Shown here: positions 5,676 through 7,024 of the stretch, piece after piece
Numbering within the stretch: position 1 is the first letter of the stretch
Layout of the letters: each line of letters starts with the position of its first letter
Source: Holophagaceae bacterium
GTDB taxonomy: Bacteria > Acidobacteriota > Holophagae > Holophagales > Holophagaceae
Direction: 5' to 3'
Assembly: GCA_003538615.1 (NCBI GenBank)
Contig: DPRT01000160.1
Coordinates: 23,186 to 30,209 of the forward strand
Length of the DNA: 7,024 nt
The notes under the pieces: model-generated
Told to the model about the DNA's origin: nothing
What the model saw: the letters and a program-made list of their open reading frames with translations, nothing else
Database searches by the model: none
Translations under genes and position numbers: made by a program

Positions 5676-6850
5676 GGTTCCTCCTGGAGAATTCCCTGAA
5701 GCACTCTTCGACGGGCAGCATCGCGCTGGCGCTGCTTGTATTCCGAATGGGATGCAGGACCAGATCGTGAGCTTTGAAACCCTGATTGTTCCATTACTTG
5801 GACTTCATGTGCGAAGAAGAAAGTAAACTCCTCCTGTTCCTGGATCAACTCTGGAATGCGGGCCTGCTCCGCGAGTTCCGCCAACCCCAGGTTCCGGAGG
5901 CGGGTCTGGAGGGTTTCCAGGGCGGGGGCCCCCGGGCCCGGCAGCCGGATCAGCGTGCGGGCCGTGAATTGGATGGCAGAGTAATCCTTGCTGGAGAAGG
6001 GGTTCTGCTCGAACGTGCCGGGCTTGAGGGCCAGGGTGTGGCTGAGGGCCCGCCGCTCCTCGGCGCTGAGATCGTAGATCTGGAACAGGGGCGGCATGGC
6101 TTCCGTCCAGGCCGCCAGGGCCTCCAGGTCGATCATCAGGTTCCGGCTGCGGCTGGGCTTGATGTGGGTGGGCATCAGCACGTGATGATCCAGCAGGAAG
6201 CGGATGACCATGAGCACGCCCAGCTGGTCTTCGGCCACCAGGCGGATGCCGATCTGGTCATAGATGGTCTCGGCCACGTTCTCGGGCTTGTGGAGCATCT
6301 TCAGGAGCATGGACACGCGGTCCTTGTTCTCCTTGCGCTCCACCGTCACCAGCGGCACCTCGTAGGCGCCCCGGAGCAGCCAGCGGTCCCCCTCCTGGAC
6401 CAGGTACTGGTCGTAGCGGCTGAACACCTGGCGCTGGATCTCCGGCAGGAAGCGCAGGTTCACGTTGTGGTCCACGTGGAAGAGGGTGTGCATCACGCGG
6501 AGGATGGCGCAGGACCAGCGCCCGTCCAGGGTGCGGGGGCGCTCGGAGGCCCAGACCAGCAGGTCCAGGGGATCCTCCACATGCCGGAGTTCGTTGGGCA
6601 CGTGGAGCTTCGTCCCCTCCAGCACCACGCCTTCGAGGAAGTCGATGGCGTCCTCGTAGACCCGCCCCACATGGGCCCTCTGGATCGGGTTGCCCATGTT
6701 GTAGCCGTAGTTCAGGGCGAAATTCCAGGCCTCGTCATGGGACTGGATGCGCAGCCCGTCGAGATCGATGGGCGACCCCCCGCCGAGGATCACCTGGGTG
6801 ACCTCCGGGGGCATGGGGAAAAGGGCGTGATGTCGCATGACGTCCAGCAT
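5669..6850 (-). CDS. Uncharacterised protein with RelA/SpoT synthetase-like C-terminal half
   Basis: A 393-aa soluble protein without signal peptide or membrane helices. I do not recognise a named function; it may belong to an uncharacterised family such as those catalogued as TIGR04552 or TIGR04562, recalled from memory and not verified. Residues 1-165 are a mixed alpha/beta region with RVMHTLFHVDHN at 118-129. From about 170, RelA/SpoT synthetase landmarks appear in order: K176-x3-S180-x3-K184-M185, D198-x2-G201-I-R203-LVAED, Y290-SAIQ (counterpart of GYxSIH, but with Asp for Gly and Gln for His), E349-V-Q351, then G364-x-A366-x-H368-x2-Y371-K372. The Asp and Glu expected to hold the metal ion are kept. 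About 85 residues separate GIR from Tyr290, more than in RelA. At the chosen ATG (6850) AAAGAAG abuts the start; Met5 (6838) is a fair alternative. The gene overlaps the STAS start, placing it in the partner-switch operon. Confidence 0.8.
   Translation of the reverse strand: MLDVMRHHALFPMPPEVTQVILGGGSPIDLDGLRIQSHDEAWNFALNYGYNMGNPIQRAHVGRVYEDAIDFLEGVVLEGTKLHVPNELRHVEDPLDLLVWASERPRTLDGRWSCAILRVMHTLFHVDHNVNLRFLPEIQRQVFSRYDQYLVQEGDRWLLRGAYEVPLVTVERKENKDRVSMLLKMLHKPENVAETIYDQIGIRLVAEDQLGVLMVIRFLLDHHVLMPTHIKPSRSRNLMIDLEALAAWTEAMPPLFQIYDLSAEERRALSHTLALKPGTFEQNPFSSKDYSAIQFTARTLIRLPGPGAPALETLQTRLRNLGLAELAEQARIPELIQEQEEFTFFFAHEVQVMEQSGFQSSRSGPASHSEYKQRQRDAARRRVLQGILQEEPC
5680..5685 (-). promoter_or_regulatory. 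Ribosome binding site of the STAS gene, inside the preceding gene
   Basis: A perfect AGGAGG (read on the minus strand) lies four bases before the STAS ATG and inside the last codons of the 393-aa gene, which encode its C-terminal Glu-Glu-Pro-Cys. The strong site suggests high STAS expression in addition to coupling with the upstream gene. Confidence 0.8.
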
Positions 6851-6877
6851 CTTCTTTATCGGCTCGGGTCGTGAATC

Positions 6878-6914
6878 ATAAAAAAACGGGGCGCCCGGAA
6901 ATGGGGCGCCCCGT
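6878..6914 (-). terminator. Intrinsic terminator of atpE
   Basis: Read on the minus strand there is a perfect 11-bp GC-rich stem (ACGGGGCGCCC pairing with GGGCGCCCCGT), a 7-base loop CATTTCC and a run of T residues ending in TTTTTTAT. It begins 17 bases after the atpE stop codon. The plus strand lacks a T run after the hairpin, so it acts on minus-strand transcription only. It separates the ATP synthase transcript from the 393-aa gene, which starts about 28 bp beyond the T tract and therefore needs its own promoter or read-through. Confidence 0.95.
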
Positions 6915-6931
6915 CGGAAACCGGTTTCGTC

Positions 6932-7024
6932 CTACTTGATGGCGAAGGCGGCGACGAGCACGTAGATCACGAGGGCCTCGATGAGGGCCAGGCCGATGAT
7001 CATGGTGGTGCGGATGTTGCCGGC
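6932..7024 (-). CDS. atpE: ATP synthase F0 subunit c, C-terminal end (cut by the window edge)
   Basis: The last 30 codons and the TAG stop of a gene running off the right edge. The visible peptide begins AGNIRTTMIIGLALIEALVI and continues YVLVAAFAIK. This matches the second transmembrane helix of the c-ring proteolipid, including the essential carboxylate (Glu16 of the fragment, in GLALIEALVIY) that carries the ion through F0. The residue after this Glu is Ala, where sodium-specific c subunits usually have Ser or Thr, so a proton-coupled enzyme is more likely; the other ligand position, in helix 1, is outside the window. An intrinsic terminator follows directly, so atpE is the last gene of its transcript. 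Confidence 0.93.
   Translation of the reverse strand, partial: AGNIRTTMIIGLALIEALVIYVLVAAFAIK

Noticed and set aside
5786..6874. A 362-codon plus-strand frame opposite the 393-aa gene.
   Set aside because: It is the antisense shadow of a protein with recognisable motifs, is rich in His, Val, Gly and Gln, and has no ribosome binding site or family resemblance.
6875..6880. TATGAT on the minus strand just after the atpE terminator, a possible -10 element for the 393-aa gene.
   Set aside because: It overlaps the T tract of the terminator, and no acceptable -35 element lies 16-18 bases upstream, so the resemblance is probably chance.

Overview
The window is GC-rich (roughly two thirds G+C), tightly packed, Gram-negative-type bacterial chromosome. 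No rRNA, tRNA, insertion sequence, CRISPR array or phage gene was seen. LPS inner-core heptose genes, a DUF1573 protein, a REC-SpoIIE phosphatase and the codon use together would suit Acidobacteriota (for example the Holophagae) or a deltaproteobacterial/myxobacterial lineage. This assignment is tentative, because no marker gene is complete enough to settle it.

Left part (1-4060), mostly plus strand. It opens with the 3' two thirds of a family 9 glycosyltransferase that resembles LPS heptosyltransferase II. Ten bases after its stop lies a convergent minus-strand gene for a small DUF6165-type protein. About 110 bp of divergent spacer follows, then three co-directional plus-strand genes: an exported DUF1573 protein, an EamA/DMT-family permease with ten predicted membrane segments, and hldD (ADP-L-glycero-D-manno-heptose 6-epimerase). 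HldD makes the activated heptose that a heptosyltransferase such as the first gene would transfer, so the two flank one LPS-core function.

Middle (4061-4141). This is a convergent intergenic gap holding a short degenerate repeat of three 9-base units. It looks like a dispersed intergenic repeat and not like a gene.

Right part (4142-7024), all minus strand. Read in the direction of transcription: the C-terminal end of atpE (F0 subunit c); a textbook intrinsic terminator; a 393-aa protein of no assigned function; a 112-aa STAS anti-sigma-factor antagonist whose start overlaps the stop of the 393-aa gene by 7 bases; and, 28 bp on, a response regulator fused to a SpoIIE/PP2C phosphatase. The last two are a phosphatase/antagonist pair of an RsbU-RsbV type partner switch. 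The matching kinase (RsbW/SpoIIAB type) is not in the window.

The most notable item is the 393-aa protein. Its second half carries, in order, several landmarks of the RelA/SpoT (p)ppGpp-synthetase fold: K-x3-S-x3-KM, D-x2-GIR, a GYxSIH-like Tyr segment, E-x-Q, and G-x-A-x-H-x2-YK. The spacings between many of these match RelA closely. It may be a divergent alarmone-type nucleotidyltransferase translationally coupled to a stress partner switch.
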